Shown here piece after piece: positions 17,032 through 24,707 of a stretch of DNA of 64,000 nt. The stretch comes from Acidobacteria bacterium Ga0074141 (lineage in GTDB: Bacteria; Acidobacteriota; Blastocatellia; Pyrinomonadales; Pyrinomonadaceae), in the NCBI GenBank assembly GCA_001464665.1, contig LNDP01000024.1, positions 124,001 through 188,000 on the forward strand, read 5' to 3'. Numbering within the stretch: position 1 is the first letter of the stretch; each line of letters begins with the position of its first letter. The position numbers and the translations under genes are program-made. The notes below the pieces were generated by a model, which worked only from the letters and a program-made list of their open reading frames with translations, searched no databases and had not been told where the DNA came from.

Positions 17032-18141
17032 ATGAGTACAAAACAAGTAACAGGCATGTTGAAAATTCGGGTAATAAAGGGGAAGGTTCTCGGTGTTTCC
17101 GTCTACCGAGGCTACGCAAAACTTTCCGACTTGTCAAGAATTTCAAAAGCAGACATTTATGATCAAAAAACCAACCCTACCGGCACTCAAAGAGATCTTA
17201 GCCCGAAGCATGCCCGAGAGGCATATCAATATGTTAAGGACCATGATTTGGGTTTTTGGTCGGAAGTGTTGCTTTGCGCCCGTGACTCCAGAGTAATTGT
17301 CTTTAAACCTTCGAGTGCGTCACCAGACTGGGGGACGCTAATAATCGATTTGAAAGCTACGCAAAAGTCTGATGGAATTGCAATTTCAAGAGTCGATGGA
17401 AACCACCGACTTCACTATGCGGGCGGTGACCACTCGGGTTATCCCGCCATTGACAAAGTCGTCTCATTTTGTCTCGCTTATGATTTATCATTGGACAATG
17501 AAATTGTCTTGTTTCGAGATATAAATGCAAACCAAAAGGCAATGAATACAAGCCATTTGGATAATATTGAGGCTCGACTCACTGGCGAAGATAAGCTGAA
17601 AATCCAAAATCCCGAATTATACATAGCCGAAAAGCTCGGTAGCGACCCTGAAAGCCCGATTTTCGATCGGGTTTGGAAAGGAGGTAAGAAGCCACCGGGT
17701 GCATTAATCCCTTTGTCGACGCTTCATAGTGGCATAACCTATATGTTGTCCCGTCCAACGAAATTAACGGCTCTCCGTGATCCGGATGCAGAATATAAGG
17801 TCATTCGGAACTACTTCAGCGCGGTAAAACGTTGGCAGCCAGATGCGTGGACTAATCCAGGTAAATATCTTTTGCTTCGCGGAGCGGGACTATGGGGGAT
17901 TTGTTTTGTCGGAGCTGAAGTAATCGACAGGGTACTTTCAGCGAATAAGTATGGGCTTGAAGATATGTTAAAGGTGCTAAGGTCAGGAAAAACCTGGGAT
18001 TGGACCAACAAAGGCGATTTTCAGGGATTGAGCGGACGCGGCGGTGCCTCCAAGATAAGCGACATGATAATCGGGGAATTACAGGATGAATCGGGAATGT
18101 CGATAAAGACGCTGTTCGGGAAAATAATGGAAGACAATTAG
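17032..18141 (+). CDS. DGQHR-domain (DndB-like) protein
   Basis: The 369-residue protein contains RVDGNHRLHYA at residues 120-130, a variant of the DGQHR motif (Q changed to N), and FRDINANQKAMNTSHL at 161-176. Both are hallmarks of the DGQHR family, which includes DndB of DNA phosphorothioation systems and related ParB-like proteins. The remaining 190 residues are helical and not assigned. DndB regulates or assists DNA sulfur modification; no other dnd gene is visible here, so this is a stand-alone member. It lies 13 bp downstream of the HEPN gene and shares its AT-rich composition. DNA binding or modification sensing is inferred. Confidence 0.75.
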   Translation: MSTKQVTGMLKIRVIKGKVLGVSVYRGYAKLSDLSRISKADIYDQKTNPTGTQRDLSPKHAREAYQYVKDHDLGFWSEVLLCARDSRVIVFKPSSASPDWGTLIIDLKATQKSDGIAISRVDGNHRLHYAGGDHSGYPAIDKVVSFCLAYDLSLDNEIVLFRDINANQKAMNTSHLDNIEARLTGEDKLKIQNPELYIAEKLGSDPESPIFDRVWKGGKKPPGALIPLSTLHSGITYMLSRPTKLTALRDPDAEYKVIRNYFSAVKRWQPDAWTNPGKYLLLRGAGLWGICFVGAEVIDRVLSANKYGLEDMLKVLRSGKTWDWTNKGDFQGLSGRGGASKISDMIIGELQDESGMSIKTLFGKIMEDN

Positions 18142-18224
18142 TACGCATCCGTTATCGGCAATGCGAAATGTGTGCATTTAGGATTTATCTGAAAAATATC
18201 GCTCGTATTTTAGGCCGCAAGCTC

Positions 18225-18878
18225 TTACTTCAGCTTCAATTTTTGATTCCCAACCGACGTAAAGTTAAACGGCTCGGTCCAGAGTTCTCCTATCATAATC
18301 TGGAAATTCGTTTCCTTGCTGGGCGATCGTTCGAAAAATACGAGGCCTTCTTTGTACGTTGATGGGGCGATCGATGTGGTGTAAAACGAATCGCTGAGCA
18401 ATTTCGACGTTCCCCTGCGTTCTGCGGCCTTTGATGAATTCCGGCCCGCACTCGGACCTAAGAGAACATTCGAAAGGGCGGTAACAGTTGGGGATACATC
18501 ATCACTGAATCGTTTAACCGCAGTCTCAGGAGCAAGAACCTCTAGCGCTCGCCCGTCCGTCTCTTTGGCGGTAAACTTCATCGGGTCAACGTCGATGGGT
18601 GATTTCCCCTTATTGAAGACCCTTATCCATATTGCCCACACATTTCCATACTTTGAGTTGAATGTCGGAGAACGACCAAGCAGGATCCTGAGTTCTTCAT
18701 TTTCTGCGACCAGAACGGCTTCACCCTTAGCCATCGGATGCGTTTCAATCGACGTTCCGCCTGACATCGGGAACAAAGTTTGTCCGGGAGTGACGTTAAA
18801 ACCTAGAAGTACCGTAAAAAGCAAAATGAGCAAGACTGCTTGACTGTTTCGAGACATATGGAAATTTCTACTGCGCAT
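18225..18878 (-). CDS. Secreted or membrane-anchored protein of unknown function
   Basis: The 217-residue product begins with a hydrophobic segment (AVLLILLFTVLLGFNV, residues about 14-29) suited to a signal peptide or anchor. The mature part has beta-type stretches such as VWAIWIRVFNKGKSPIDVDPMKFTAK, which is reminiscent of immunoglobulin-like domains that carry an extracellular ligand. No family is recognised with confidence. A second ATG at 18857 gives a shorter n-region and may be the real start; neither has a clear ribosome binding site. It converges with the DGQHR gene. Confidence 0.65.
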   Translation of the reverse strand: MRSRNFHMSRNSQAVLLILLFTVLLGFNVTPGQTLFPMSGGTSIETHPMAKGEAVLVAENEELRILLGRSPTFNSKYGNVWAIWIRVFNKGKSPIDVDPMKFTAKETDGRALEVLAPETAVKRFSDDVSPTVTALSNVLLGPSAGRNSSKAAERRGTSKLLSDSFYTTSIAPSTYKEGLVFFERSPSKETNFQIMIGELWTEPFNFTSVGNQKLKLK

Positions 18879-19107
18879 ATCGGAAAGAGGGAAAACGTTT
18901 TTTATTATCGCTCGCAGCGTTTTCGAGTATGGAGATACTATCCGAACTACGGGTCGTAGCGCAACATATTTCCTGTCCGATCTGCCCTAACGAAACTGGA
19001 CCACATATCAGCGATTCGGGCTGACGATCGCACAACTTAGGGAAACGTAGGCGTTTCTGCTCATCATGGCGGCAAGCCGCGACTGAAGCCAACGAGCAAT
19101 CTGATTA

Positions 19108-19140
19108 CTTTTCTCTTGACCTGTGTGTTGCGACTATGAT
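19108..19140 (+). promoter_or_regulatory. TTGACC element sharing 13 nt with the island promoter
   Basis: CTTTTCTCTTGAC at 19108-19120 exactly repeats 15868-15880. Here a TATGAT follows only 13 bp after TTGACC, and an ATACAT follows at 17 bp. No gene reads from it: the following 480 bp hold repeats only. It may be promoter-like or simply a repeated sequence flanking the island. Confidence 0.3.
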
Positions 19141-19291
19141 ACATTCGTGTCGGTGCGGGAAAGGTGTCAACAATTTGGGATCGGTGGCTCGGGGCGAGGG
19201 GTGTTTGACGTTGTTCAACTATTTACGGGCTCGGGGCGGCCGGCGGCGGCTGCCGCGAACTTTTCCGCACCCGCCGGACAAATTCGCCCCG

Positions 19292-19371
19292 TGTTTCAGT
19301 TGTTTCACTTGTTTCAGGCGTTTCACTTGTTTCAGTTGTTTCATTTGTTTCAGTGTTTCACCTTGTTTCAG
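19292..19371 (+). repeat. Tandem 9-bp repeat (TTTCAGTTG / TTTCACTTG)
   Basis: About nine imperfect units with consensus TTTCA(G/C)TTG run head to tail. The frames through it read alternating Cys-Phe or His-Leu-Phe-Gln peptides and show no sign of a real protein. The 18879-19617 gap between the secreted protein and the thiolase holds this array, the repeat copy at 19446-19547 and a terminator, and no supported gene. Confidence 0.8.
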
Positions 19372-19445
19372 AAACGCGCACTCTCCGCAAAAAATGAAAC
19401 ACTCCCAATGCGGAATGCGGATGCAGAAGCCCGGACTCGAAGTCT

Positions 19446-19547
19446 TCTACCACCCCGTCCGCCGAACGCGCGTGCGGGTTGGGCAAACTGGCCGCCCGCT
19501 GCTCCCTCCACCCCGGCCTGTGGCCACCCCTCCTCAGGCAGGAGGGG
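19446..19547 (-). repeat. Dispersed repeat related to the copies around the DUF559 gene
   Basis: It begins CTACCACCCCGTCCGCCGAA, the reverse complement of part of each unit at 36751-36939, and ends in CCCCTCCT-caggc-AGGAGGGG (19527-19547), the same hairpin type. The middle is longer than in the 36.8 kb copies. It is an intergenic copy 17 kb from the others. Confidence 0.75.
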
Positions 19548-19563
19548 AATTGGCGGTTCTGAC

Positions 19564-19589
19564 AAAAAGCCCCGAGGCGGCTCGGGGCT
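19564..19589 (-). terminator. Rho-independent terminator after the thiolase gene
   Basis: A perfect 9-bp stem AGCCCCGAG / CTCGGGGCT (19568-19576 and 19581-19589) with a 4-nt loop is followed, on the minus strand, by a run of T. It lies about 30 bp past the thiolase stop. Confidence 0.88.
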
Positions 19590-19617
19590 TGAGGAGGAGG
19601 AATTTACTGATGCTTGG

Positions 19618-20796
19618 CTAATCCAGCCGTTCGAAGATGCCCGCGGCGCCCATCCCGCCGCCGACGCACATCGTCACCATGCCGTAGCGGGCCGAGCGGC
19701 GACGCATTTCCTGCAGGATCGTTGCGGTCAGCTTGGCACCGGTGCAACCCAGGGGATGGCCGAGAGCGACGGCACCGCCATTGACGTTGACCTTCGCCGG
19801 GTCCAGCTCGAGCACCTTCATTACCGAAAGCCCCTGGGCGGCAAAGGCTTCGTTGAGCTCGATAAGGTCGATCTGGTCGAGCGTGAGGCCCGCGAGCTTG
19901 AGAGCCTTCGGGATGGCATAAACCGGCCCGATGCCCATCTCTTCCGGCAGGCAGCCGGCGGTCGCATAGGAGACAAAACGGGCGATCGGCTTGAGCCCGA
20001 GCTCCGCGGCCTTATCGGCGGACATCACGACCGCAGCGGCCGCTCCATCAGACATCTGCGAGGCATTGCCGGCGGTCACGGTGCCTTTGGCGTGGAAAAC
20101 GGGCCGGAGCTTTGCAAGGCCTTCGAGCGAAGTATCGGCACGCGGGCCTTCATCCTGGGCAAAGACGATCTCTTTGCGGCGGACGCGGCCCTTCTCGTCA
20201 AACTCGTCGACGAAGACGTTCATCGGCACGATCTCATCGGTGAACTTGCCTTCGGCGATCGCAGCGAGCGCCTTCATGTGCGAGTTGTAGGAAAACTCAT
20301 CCGCCTGCTCGCGGGTTATCTCATACTTGCGGACGAGGTTCTCGGCCGTCAGCCCCATGTTGAGGTAATAGTCGGGATAGGTATCGGCGAGGTGCGGGTT
20401 CGGGCGGAAGGTGCTGCCGCCCATCGGGATGGCGGTCATCGATTCGAGCCCTCCGGCGACGATCACCTCGGCACCGCCAACCTGGATCCGCTCGGCCGCA
20501 AGGGCGATGGTCTGCAGGCCCGACGAGCAATAACGATTGACCGTCATCGCCGAGGCCTCGACCGGCAACCCAGCGAGAATAGCCGAGGTCCGGGCGACGT
20601 TCATCCCCTGCGATGCCTCCGGAAAGGCACAGCCCATTATGACGTCCTCGACAAGCGATGCATCAACACCGGCCCGGGCCACCGCATCCTTAATTGCGGC
20701 CGCACCCATCTCGTCCGAACGCGTGTTACGCAACGTGCCCTTCGGCGCCTTTCCCACAGCCGTCCGCACGGCCGAAACGATAACTGCTTCTTTCAT
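19618..20796 (-). CDS. Acetyl-CoA C-acyltransferase (thiolase)
   Basis: The 392-residue protein is a canonical thiolase: [11 protein letters not shown] with nucleophile C90, [16 protein letters not shown] with the catalytic histidine near 350, and [14 protein letters not shown] with the second cysteine near the C-terminus. It cleaves 3-ketoacyl-CoA to acetyl-CoA and a shortened acyl-CoA. The best functional partner in the window is the FadB/FadN-type protein at 24.7-27.1 kb on the same strand, separated by seven unrelated genes, so they are not in one operon. A strong terminator follows. Confidence 0.95.
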   Translation of the reverse strand: MKEAVIVSAVRTAVGKAPKGTLRNTRSDEMGAAAIKDAVARAGVDASLVEDVIMGCAFPEASQGMNVARTSAILAGLPVEASAMTVNRYCSSGLQTIALAAERIQVGGAEVIVAGGLESMTAIPMGGSTFRPNPHLADTYPDYYLNMGLTAENLVRKYEITREQADEFSYNSHMKALAAIAEGKFTDEIVPMNVFVDEFDEKGRVRRKEIVFAQDEGPRADTSLEGLAKLRPVFHAKGTVTAGNASQMSDGAAAAVVMSADKAAELGLKPIARFVSYATAGCLPEEMGIGPVYAIPKALKLAGLTLDQIDLIELNEAFAAQGLSVMKVLELDPAKVNVNGGAVALGHPLGCTGAKLTATILQEMRRRSARYGMVTMCVGGGMGAAGIFERLD

Positions 20797-20855
20797 AATG
20801 ATGTTCTCCGACGAAACCTACAAACTTCACGAACGGGCCGAATCACCCCGTTTAG

Positions 20856-20873
20856 CGCATTTCGTAAAATGCG
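20856..20873. other. Hairpin in the ybaK-thiolase gap
   Basis: CGCATTT-cgta-AAATGCG forms a perfect 7-bp stem just after the YbaK-type gene on the minus strand. No T-run follows, so it may be a weak terminator or a processing site. Confidence 0.35.
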
Positions 20874-20884
20874 TGGGCGCTTTA

Positions 20885-21361
20885 CTAATTCTCAATTCCA
20901 ACCTCGACCTCCGCGACCTCGAGAAGCCGCAAAGCGTCCGGATCGATCTCAACCAAAAAGCCTCGCTTGCCGCCGTTTACCAAGATGCGGTCAAGGCCAA
21001 AGATGGTTCGCTCAACGTAAACGGGCATCATCGTTCTCATCCCGAATGGCGACGTCCCGCCGACAAGATAGCCGGTCAGTTTCGTTGCCTTTTCGGGCGT
21101 CACAGGTTCGATCGTTTTCACGCCAAGATGCCGAGCCAGCGACTTTGTCGAAACCTCGCGGTCACCGTGCATAAGCACGACAAGCGGCTTCTTTTCGGTC
21201 GTTTCAAACACCAGCGTTTTGATCACCGAATGGACATCAACGCCCAACTGCCGGGCCGATTCCTTTGCACCGCCTTTCTCAACGTAATCGTAGAGATGAG
21301 GGACGAACTCGACCTTTTTCTCTCGCAAGTAGCGAACCGCCGGTGTTATTGGATACTCCAT
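20885..21361 (-). CDS. YbaK/EbsC-type aminoacyl-tRNA deacylase
   Basis: The 158-residue protein matches the YbaK family: ITPAVRYLREKKVEFVPHLYDY at the N-terminus, KTLVFET, and GYLVGGTSPFGMR near residue 105, the conserved GG-x-S-P-F-G block. YbaK hydrolyses Cys-tRNA(Pro) and related mischarged tRNAs. Start 21361 gives the standard N-terminus; a longer frame to 21391 runs into the preceding gene. It is the third gene of a minus-strand set with tag and a small membrane protein, separated from the latter by 1 bp. Confidence 0.93.
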   Translation of the reverse strand: MEYPITPAVRYLREKKVEFVPHLYDYVEKGGAKESARQLGVDVHSVIKTLVFETTEKKPLVVLMHGDREVSTKSLARHLGVKTIEPVTPEKATKLTGYLVGGTSPFGMRTMMPVYVERTIFGLDRILVNGGKRGFLVEIDPDALRLLEVAEVEVGIEN

Positions 21362-21362
21362 C

Positions 21363-21740
21363 TCACCTTCCGGCCGAGAAGTGCAGGGCAAGTGCGATCA
21401 GAAGCACGACAATCGCGCCAATATCAAAGATTGCAACACGAACAAGTTCGGCATTTACCCCTGCCGTCGAAAAAACGAGAAAAAGGAATGAGATCTTCCC
21501 GATCAGTGCCGCAATCACAACCGGCACGAGAATTTCTTTCCGGAATGCAGCATAGATCAAACCAGCACCAAGCAAGGCGAGCATCACGGCACGATGTCGC
21601 ATCACAACGGCCAAATCCGGGCCGCTCAGATCGATCGCATATAGCGAAACGCTCCGTTCAGGAGAAAAAAATACGATTCCAGGCGCCAGATTCAAAACAC
21701 CTACAAGAACAAGCAGTGCTGTTACGATCCAATGCGTCAT
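21363..21740 (-). CDS. Small membrane protein with four hydrophobic segments
   Basis: The 125-residue protein is mostly hydrophobic, with four likely transmembrane helices (starting at residues about 4, 45, 70 and 98). No family is recognised. The start at 21740 is supported by a strong AAGGAGAT ribosome binding site just upstream, and the ATG overlaps the tag stop by 4 bp. It lies between the DNA glycosylase and the YbaK gene in an apparent operon. An inner-membrane location is expected. Confidence 0.78.
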   Translation of the reverse strand: MTHWIVTALLVLVGVLNLAPGIVFFSPERSVSLYAIDLSGPDLAVVMRHRAVMLALLGAGLIYAAFRKEILVPVVIAALIGKISFLFLVFSTAGVNAELVRVAIFDIGAIVVLLIALALHFSAGR

Positions 21741-22294
21741 CCGATCTCCTTGTATCGGGAACAAGTCACCAAATGGTCATTCACCATTCCGGTCGCCTGC
21801 ATGAAGGCGTACATTATGGTCGAGCCGACAAAGTTGAATCCTCTCTTCTTCAGGTCTTTGGAAAGGGCGTCCGAGATCTCTGTCTCGGCTGGGACGTCGG
21901 CGAGCACCTTTCGTTTTCCGTCGATCGGTTTTCCGCCGACGAACGACCAAATGTACTTATCAAACGTGCCGAATTCATTTTGCACCGCCAAAAAGGCTTT
22001 TGCATTCCGCACCGCAGACGCGATCTTCAAACGGTTGCGAACGATGCCCTCGTTCAGCATCAATTTTGCACACTTTGCTTCGCTATATCTCGCGACCTTC
22101 GCCGGATCGAAGTTATCGAACGCCTTTCGATAGTTCTCGCGTTTTGCGAGGATCGTGTCCCAGCTCAGCCCGGCCTGCGCACCTTCCAGAATCAGGAATT
22201 CGAACAGCACACGGTCGTCGTGCTGCGGCACGCCCCACTCGGTATCGTGATAATGGATCGCAAGTTCGTTCCTTGCCCAACCGCATCGTTTCAT
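21737..22294 (-). CDS. tag: DNA-3-methyladenine glycosylase I
   Basis: The 185-residue product has the Tag signature: MKRCGWARNELAIHYHDTEWGVPQHDD at the N-terminus with the zinc-binding cysteine, FEFLILEGAQAGLSWDTIL near residue 33, and GFNFVGSTIMYAFMQATGMVNDH near 145 with the later zinc histidine. The enzyme removes 3-methyladenine from alkylated DNA. Start 22294 fits the family. It overlaps the small membrane protein by 4 bp. Confidence 0.95.
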   Translation of the reverse strand: MKRCGWARNELAIHYHDTEWGVPQHDDRVLFEFLILEGAQAGLSWDTILAKRENYRKAFDNFDPAKVARYSEAKCAKLMLNEGIVRNRLKIASAVRNAKAFLAVQNEFGTFDKYIWSFVGGKPIDGKRKVLADVPAETEISDALSKDLKKRGFNFVGSTIMYAFMQATGMVNDHLVTCSRYKEIG

Positions 22295-22500
22295 AAATTG
22301 CGAATCGCTTTCCTGGTCTCGGCCTTTAGGCCCGCCGTCAGTCCGCTTCAAACGCGTCGTCTAGGCCTTCGCCCAAATGCGGTTGAGACTTACGGAATGT
22401 CCAAAGCCTTCACAGAAGAGCGTCGTTGCGTTGATGTCCGCAAGCCATTTCGAGGACTGCGGACGGGATTTTCGACATTCACTATACCGGACGCTTTCGA

Positions 22501-22950
22501 TCAGCGTTCTATCTTGTTGGCCTGCATAAAGCAAACGCCCTGCCCGCCCGGTGCCGCCGGTGCTACCGAGAGTTTTCCAGTTAGTTTGACCGTGTCCTTT
22601 TCCAGGGCAACGGCATTTCCGGCGTTGTCACGTATCCTTATATCCTCGGCCTTGTATCCGCGTTCCAGCTTATCGACCGTATTTGCCCCGCTTCCCTGTT
22701 CTATATCTATCCGAAGCTTATTTGGGCTGCCTGCTGCCTCAAGTAAATCAAACCCGCATTCCATCCGCCCGCCCGTGCTCGAGCAAAAGACGCTCCCGCG
22801 TTGTGCGATCACGCCGCTTACCTGGAAATACTTGCCGTCATTGGCGAGGTCGCAGGCTTTTGAAAGCTCGATGGGCTCGCCCGTCACATTACCGCACGCC
22901 GTCAAAAAAATACCTACTGTACACGCTGCAAAGAGAATTCTGATTCGCAT
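22501..22950 (-). CDS. Lipoprotein of unknown function
   Basis: The 149-residue precursor has a signal sequence ending in the lipobox LTAC (cysteine 19), so it should be lipid-anchored. The mature part is a beta-rich domain with three further cysteines and segments such as FQVSGVIAQRG and DTVKLTGKLSV that could form an OB-like barrel. No family is recognised. It starts 13 bp after the HAD hydrolase gene and may share its transcript. The 206-bp gap from here to the tag start shows no feature. Confidence 0.7.
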   Translation of the reverse strand: MRIRILFAACTVGIFLTACGNVTGEPIELSKACDLANDGKYFQVSGVIAQRGSVFCSSTGGRMECGFDLLEAAGSPNKLRIDIEQGSGANTVDKLERGYKAEDIRIRDNAGNAVALEKDTVKLTGKLSVAPAAPGGQGVCFMQANKIER

Positions 22951-22963
22951 TTTAACCTCCGTT

Positions 22964-23638
22964 TCACGAAAGATATTCTTCGACGACCCTTTGAACGTTC
23001 AATTGCGTAAAGTCCGAATGTGCCTCAACAACGCCTTCCAAATTCAAAATTGTTTCAGCCGAGTTGACCGTCGTGATTCCTATGGCCTTCATACCCGCCC
23101 GCCGTGCCGCCTCGAACCCGCCGAGAGCATCTTCAAAGACCATGCAACCGCTCGGGTTTACGCCCAACTTTTCGGCCGAGACCAGAAACATCGCCGGTTC
23201 CGGCTTTCCCACCTTGACGTCCGACGCAGTCGTTATCGCGTCGAAATATTTGCGAAGATCGAGTCCGTCCAAAATGAACTCCATGTTCAGGTTTGACGCT
23301 GCGGTGGCAACGGCCATTCTGATCCCGAGCTCTTTCGCTTCTTCTAGAAATTCGATCACACCGGCGATCGGCTTTCTGTGCGGCAAGAACGCCTCGCGAT
23401 ACAAGGTCTCTTTTCTCACCGCAAGATCCGTAAGGCGTTCTTCGGACATGTCGCCGAATACCTCGGGAATTATTTCGCGATTTGTCCGGCCTGCCGTCGC
23501 CACAAGAAACTTGTGCTCGTCCATTTCGACGCCGTTCTCTTCAAGCAAGATTCGCCATGCGTCGGAATGCACATGCATGTTGTCAACCAGCGTTCCATCC
23601 ATATCAAATATGAACGCTTTACTACTAAGATCGATCAT
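22964..23638 (-). CDS. HAD superfamily hydrolase, beta-phosphoglucomutase-like
   Basis: The 224-residue protein shows the HAD motifs in order: FDMDGTLVDNMHVHSD (motif I, nucleophile Asp11), VATAASN (motif II), the K of KVGKPEPAMF (motif III) and VFEDALGGFEAARRAGM (motif IV). The helical cap after motif I is of the beta-PGM/phosphatase type. Likely substrate is a small phosphate ester; which one is not clear. Its start overlaps the hotdog-fold gene by 14 bp, so they are coupled. Confidence 0.88.
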   Translation of the reverse strand: MIDLSSKAFIFDMDGTLVDNMHVHSDAWRILLEENGVEMDEHKFLVATAGRTNREIIPEVFGDMSEERLTDLAVRKETLYREAFLPHRKPIAGVIEFLEEAKELGIRMAVATAASNLNMEFILDGLDLRKYFDAITTASDVKVGKPEPAMFLVSAEKLGVNPSGCMVFEDALGGFEAARRAGMKAIGITTVNSAETILNLEGVVEAHSDFTQLNVQRVVEEYLS

Positions 23639-24095
23639 TCACTTCCTTTTTCGCGATGTACAAGGTCTTCTCAATTCGCGCGTGCACCTTTCCTTCTTTA
23701 TCTTTCAGCTCAACGCTGTAGATCCTGTCTACCGACCTGGACGTTTCCGCCAGCCGCTTAATTTCGCCGATCTCCTCGCTCGAAAGATTGAAATCCGCAA
23801 AGAGCGTCGCCTTACCCGGCCGTTTGAATCTGATCGCCGCGGCCTTATCCCAGACGATGTAGTCCTTACCGAGAATGTTCATCAGCATCAACATATAGAT
23901 CGGGTCGATCGATGCATAAATGCTCCCGCCATAGATCGTGCCGACGTAGTTTCGGGTTCGCCAATTCAGCGGCAACTTTATCCGCACCTCGTGCCAGTCG
24001 GCAGCGATGTAAATCACACGTCCGCCAGTTCCGCGATATGCAGGGAAGAAGTTGAATCCCCAGCGAAACACGCGACTCTTGAGACTCTCGGCCAT
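23625..24095 (-). CDS. DUF4442 hotdog-fold protein (thioesterase-like)
   Basis: The 156-residue protein resembles the DUF4442/YiiD C-terminal family: HEVRIKLPLNWRTRNYVGTIYGGSIYASIDPIYMLMLM is the long hotdog helix with its preceding loop. These proteins are related to acyl-CoA thioesterases, although a catalytic acid is not certain here. It starts a minus-strand group with the HAD hydrolase (14-bp overlap) and the lipoprotein, and lies 12 bp after the DinB gene. Confidence 0.78.
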   Translation of the reverse strand: MAESLKSRVFRWGFNFFPAYRGTGGRVIYIAADWHEVRIKLPLNWRTRNYVGTIYGGSIYASIDPIYMLMLMNILGKDYIVWDKAAAIRFKRPGKATLFADFNLSSEEIGEIKRLAETSRSVDRIYSVELKDKEGKVHARIEKTLYIAKKEVNDRS

Positions 24096-24107
24096 GCTAT
24101 CAAAGAA

Positions 24108-24662
24108 CTATCGCGGAAATCCGTCCTCTTCCATAACACGCTTCGCTTGGCGAACATGTCGCTTCGAATGTTCGACCAAAACGCTCAGAGCATCATCAAA
24201 CTTGTAGGTAAGTACCGACAAAAACGGCGACGTGACGACCGTCTTCTGCAGATCGACGCCGGAACACGCCTCGACCTTTCGGTTGACGTCCGCCATGTGC
24301 TCCACAAATCTGTTCACGATGTCCGCGTCGATATCGCTCGGCGGCACGATCGATTTCGAAGGCGCTTTTGCTTTCTTGGAATCTGTCTTTACTGCGTTCA
24401 CCAAAAATCGTCCGCCCATTCCCGTAAACGGCGACCAGTGTTCCCAAAACGAGTTCTTGCGGTTCCCCGAAGCGAGCCGCTCAAACTCCGGATCGAATTC
24501 GTGGTTTGTCTTGATGATGTGATCAAGACACTGCCCAACGCTCCAACTCTTCTCCGCAGGCTTCCAGTTGAGCTGAGTCTCGGAAAGCGAGCCAAACGAC
24601 GTTCTAACGTCCTCGGCGACCGCATCCATCGCGGCCGTTACTTCACTGATTCTGACACTCAT
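24108..24662 (-). CDS. DinB family protein
   Basis: The 184-residue protein is a DinB/YfiT-like four-helix protein. Recognisable parts are SLSETQLNWKPAEKSWSVGQCLDHIIKTNHEF (with a metal-site histidine near residue 48) and VEHSKRHVRQAKRVM at the C-terminus with two further histidines. The family holds thiol-dependent metal enzymes such as bacillithiol transferases, but the substrate is unknown for this one. It lies between the beta-oxidation gene and the hotdog gene on the same strand. Confidence 0.82.
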   Translation of the reverse strand: MSVRISEVTAAMDAVAEDVRTSFGSLSETQLNWKPAEKSWSVGQCLDHIIKTNHEFDPEFERLASGNRKNSFWEHWSPFTGMGGRFLVNAVKTDSKKAKAPSKSIVPPSDIDADIVNRFVEHMADVNRKVEACSGVDLQKTVVTSPFLSVLTYKFDDALSVLVEHSKRHVRQAKRVMEEDGFPR

Positions 24663-24707
24663 AGTTTCTCCTCGTTTGATAACGCGAAAAACTTCGCCCG
24701 AATGCTC

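Noticed and set aside
19136-19621. Cys/Phe-rich open frame after a promoter-like box
   Set aside because: It translates the 9-bp repeat and then the dispersed repeat, with no domain and no sensible start context.
20537-23296. Plus-strand open frame of about 919 codons
   Set aside because: Covers the antisense of the thiolase, YbaK, Tag, lipoprotein and part of the HAD genes. No motif is seen and it crosses several real genes.
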